This document shows, piece by piece, positions 61,301-64,000 of a DNA stretch of 64,000 nucleotides; within the stretch, counting starts at the first letter, position 1, and every line of letters begins with the position of its first letter. This stretch comes from Progne subis subis (Eukaryota > Chordata > Aves > Passeriformes > Hirundinidae), in NCBI GenBank assembly GCA_022316685.1, contig JAKJHU010000085.1, positions 2,356,001 to 2,420,000 on the forward strand, given 5' to 3'. Position numbers and translations under genes: made by a program. The notes under the pieces are model-generated. The model did no database searches. It saw nothing but the letters and a program-made list of their open reading frames with translations, and had not been told where the DNA came from.

Positions 61301-63630
61301 TCCCTGCAGTGGCACAGCAGCCTGCTTGTCCTGTTTGACACACTTGGGTCAAGTTTGCATGTGGCATTTTCCTGGGATATTCCAATCAGAGGAGTCGCTT
61401 TCATGGGTGTTACAGGCTCGTCTTTAACCCCTCCCTGTGGTTTGTGTTCTGCCACAGGTCCCTTTCACAGGAGCCCTGCTCTGCTCAGATCACTCCTGTT
61501 TGCACGCTGCCTCTGCCTCTCCCACGAACACTTCATCACGCTCAAGTGAGGCTCTGAGAATTAATTGGCAGCACTGACTCTCAAGGTCCTGCACACCCAA
61601 ATCAGGGGCCTCTGCTGCCTGTGTAAAGAACACAGTGGCTGGTGAGATGAGTGAGCTGCTGATCCCCGGGGCCAGCGCTGTGGGGATGTGATCCCAGTGC
61701 TAAACCACGCTCAGATGGCAGCACTGGAGCCTGCTCAGAATTACTGCAGCTAACACAGTCCTGAGCTTGAAATCCTGCCTCTCTGGACTCCACATCACAC
61801 CAAAGCACAGAGCAGCAGAACTGCTTTCTGCCACTACCCAAACGAGTCACTTGAAACAAATCTATCCCTGCTCATTAATGACAAATATGTCCTAAAAGAA
61901 AAACAGTCAGGTTTGCGTTAATTGATCCCAATAATTAAATGGGGTTGATATAAATGAAAGATTTTACTTAAACTAAGTATTTTGGCCAAAGAATATCAGT
62001 GATCTCAGAATCTAAGCTCTGGAATGGGCTTTGTTTGTGTTGTCATACATGGGTAGACACAGTAAAAATAACAAGAAAAGCACGTCTGGCATTTGCTTGG
62101 CTGGCTGGATGTGAAGAGTATGGCTATATTTAAATGCAAGCACATGAGCTGCAGTGAGCTAGATAGCCACTGGAAGGGAAAAAAAAAAGAAAATAAAAGA
62201 AAGAGGAAGCTGGTTCTTTATAACACAATGTCAGTCTTCATGGTCCATGACTCATTGCTGCCATTCTGAATTTTTCATGGAGTTTGTCAGCCTGATGTTG
62301 AGCTAGTTCTTTGCCACTAATTGACTCCTGAATTGAAATTGCATTTGTTTTAAAAAGCATCTTGAGAGGTTTAACAATTTTTACTTTTTGAAGGTTTCAT
62401 TATACTCTTCCCCAGTGTAAGTGAGCAGCACTGAGCCTCGGTGGGAGAGCGAGTGCAACTTCCACAGTGTTGGACAGAGTTTCATCCACCTCCAGCAAGC
62501 CTCCATTTAATCCCAGCCTCTGGAGCCTGGAAAAGGATATCCCTTCATTCCTAATGTCCCTGGAGAGCTGTGAGGGCTCAGCTGTGTGCTGTGCTTTCAG
62601 ACTGCTCAGTCACCCTGCACGCCCCACTCAGGACATGGGGAAGTGGACTTGGGATCTCACAACCTCACATTCCGTGCTGGGAAAGGTGGAGCAAATGGGC
62701 ATCCACTCCTCTGCTCCGGGGAAAGAGCTGCTGCCTGAGCTGTGGCTCAGAGCTGAGGCTGGCAGCTGTTTCAGCTGCTGCAGTGAGATTTCTCTGTGCT
62801 TGCAGGTATGTCCTGAACTTCATTCTGCCTCAGGAATGCCCACAAATGGGTTGTTCCAGCTCTTTAGGATTCATCCCTCCCTAGATTATAAATCTTCTGA
62901 CTTATTCTAAGTTGGCAATAAGTCTCAAAAAAAGGCAGGTAAATCAAGTAAAACCAGTGTCTCCTCTTCTAGGAGAATATCATGGTATTCTCCCGGAATA
63001 TCTCCACATGGGGGACTGATACCATTTCAACAAAGAAATCTTGATGTGCTACTTTACAAACAGTTATCCTGAACACATCAACAGCTGCCCTTGGCTTTGT
63101 GCATTATGTGTGAAATAAACATTCTGTTTGTATTAAAAAACATACGGAGGACTTAGGAATGTTTTTTGCAAAATGAGAACACAAAGAAGTGATAGACCAA
63201 AAGGTGAAATCTAGACTTTACTTCCTGATATGCTTCCCAGCCAAACAAAAATTTGGTTTTCTTTCCCTTGTCCCTCCACCTCTTATCATGTCTTCAGTGT
63301 CATCATGTATTCAGAGATTTTCTATTTATATAAATAGAAAAAAAATAAACAAGCCTTCAAAACCCAAATCTGAGTTAATCTACAGGGAAAAACCACAGCA
63401 GAATATCCAGTCAAAGTATTTTGATAAAATACTGCTTTTTGTAACAAAGCAAGGACTGAATTTGAAGTAGCAAACTTGCCTTCATGCTTCTGAAATTCCT
63501 CTTCTGTGAAATTAATGTCTTTGTGAGACAAGTTTGTCATCAGCTGTTTATTCTCCTCCTGCAGCTGTGCAATTTGGGTGAGAAGATCCTGTGCTTCCCC
63601 TCTCCAGACATCCTCCACCAGTTCTAATTC
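49343..63630 (-). CDS. RILPL1: RILPL1, Rab-interacting lysosomal protein-like 1 (first exon off the right edge)
   Basis: Effector of LRRK2-phosphorylated Rab8/Rab10/Rab12 at centrosome and lysosome; inhibits ciliogenesis. Exons in transcript order: 63630-63480, 59621-59503, 58618-58391, 55774-55602, 55084-54992 and 49487-49343, 302 residues plus stop in frame. Segments: ELELVEDVWRGEAQDLL; MSERERQVMKKLKEVVDKQRDEIRAKDRELGLKN; LMKINHDLRHRITVVEAQGKALIEQKVELE (a long coiled coil); then RH2 MALDLKDPNRPRFTLQELRDVLHERNELKS. The two Arg of NRPRF match human arginines that contact phospho-Rab. The tail IKRLFSFFSRDKKR, reported to bind TMEM55B, leads to EQGQEALQHL. The RH1 domain and start codon, about 100 residues, lie beyond 64000. 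RILPL2 is the paralogue. Confidence 0.96.
49488..59502 (-). other. RILPL1: Other long RILPL1 introns
   Basis: Introns at 49488-54991, 55085-55601, 55775-58390 and 58619-59502. They contain unique sequence, short frames and small duplications such as an 11-bp pair at 56717-56738. All donors start GT. No nested gene, tRNA or recognisable transposon was seen. Confidence 0.75.
59622..63479 (-). other. RILPL1: GC-AG intron of RILPL1
   Basis: The exon ends CATGAAG at 63480 and the intron begins GCAAGT (63479-63474). The next exon starts GGATGTCAGAG at 59621 after TTAACCAG. Only this junction gives the expected KHEGMSERER; no GT nearby keeps the frame. AAG|GCAAGT is the strongest known GC donor consensus. 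The 3.9-kb intron is otherwise unremarkable. Confidence 0.88.
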
Positions 63631-64000
63631 CTATAGGGTAGATCAGGACAACACATTTATATTTTAAAACACGTTAAGAGTCTTTGACTGGACAATTTAC
63701 AGATCAAACTAGTAACGATCCTACTAATACTTCTGGAAAACAATTAAATGAGAGTACTTCGAGTTTCTTAGATGACATCTGCTTTTCTAATGCCACCACC
63801 AAGAAATCAGCCACCACAGTCCCCTTTGCTAAATGCTGAATGTAAATCCCTGAGGGGTTCATTCCTGATGCAAACATTTTTGACATTTTACCCAAAGGAC
63901 GGCTCCTTATGCCTTGCTTTGATGGGAGGACCGGATTAAGGAGGCTGCTGTGCTAGACAAATAACCAAACACCAAATTCCCTCCTGCAGCCCAGCAAGCA
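63631..64000 (-). other. RILPL1: Intron of RILPL1 running off the right edge
   Basis: Sequence upstream of the CCCTATAG acceptor at 63631. It includes no coding match to the expected first exon (RH1 domain), which must lie further right. Confidence 0.8.

Noticed and set aside
1..64000. CRISPR arrays, prokaryotic operons, tRNA or rRNA genes
   Set aside because: No regularly spaced repeats or tRNA A/B-box patterns were noticed, and everything else is vertebrate gene structure.

Overview
The window is vertebrate nuclear DNA, most likely from a bird. The genes have many short exons with GT-AG introns, CpG-island promoters and AATAAA polyadenylation signals. Introns are compact, and I see no obvious LINE-1, Alu or CR1 3' tail and only one candidate old interspersed repeat. 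The gene order SBNO1 - KMT5A - RILPL2 - SNRNP35 - RILPL1 is the order I know from human 12q24.31; the chicken counterpart I recall as chromosome 15. The protein assignments come from reading exon translations against remembered family sequences. No database search was run.

Layout. (1) 1-25.5 kb, minus strand: SBNO1, a strawberry-notch DExD/H-box helicase-like nuclear coregulator. Twenty-eight coding exons give about 1,254 codons in one continuous frame; the last roughly 140 residues lie off the left edge. (2) 24.6-26.4 kb: SBNO1 CpG-island promoter, with six CACGTG boxes in about 470 bp, two oppositely oriented YY1 sites and a TCTCGCGAGA element. (3) 26.4-29.8 kb: intergenic, with one good CTCF-like motif. 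(4) 29.8-38.6 kb, plus strand: KMT5A (SET8/PR-Set7), the histone H4K20 monomethyltransferase, eight coding exons, 341 residues. (5) 40.0-44.3 kb, minus: RILPL2, four coding exons, 213 residues. (6) 44.3-45.85 kb, plus: SNRNP35 (U11/U12-35K of the minor spliceosome), one coding exon, broken by one extra A inside the RRM. (7) 46.7-64 kb, minus: RILPL1, six exons in the window, with the first coding exon off the right edge.

How the genes relate. SBNO1 and KMT5A are nuclear chromatin or transcription factors. RILPL1 and RILPL2 are paralogous effectors of LRRK2-phosphorylated Rab proteins, with the same exon phases over their shared 3' half. SNRNP35 sits between them and shares a CpG-island promoter with RILPL2. 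SNRNP35 helps recognise U12-type introns, and SBNO1 in the same window carries a textbook U12-type intron.

Most worth checking: the SNRNP35 frameshift, the U12 intron, the E-box/YY1/BANP-type promoter, the tandem duplication of an SBNO1 splice acceptor, the GC-AG intron of RILPL1, the in-frame upstream ATG of RILPL2, and the nearly overlapping opposed polyadenylation signals at 39.8 kb. I found no wholly new system. These are specific oddities within a conserved gene block.
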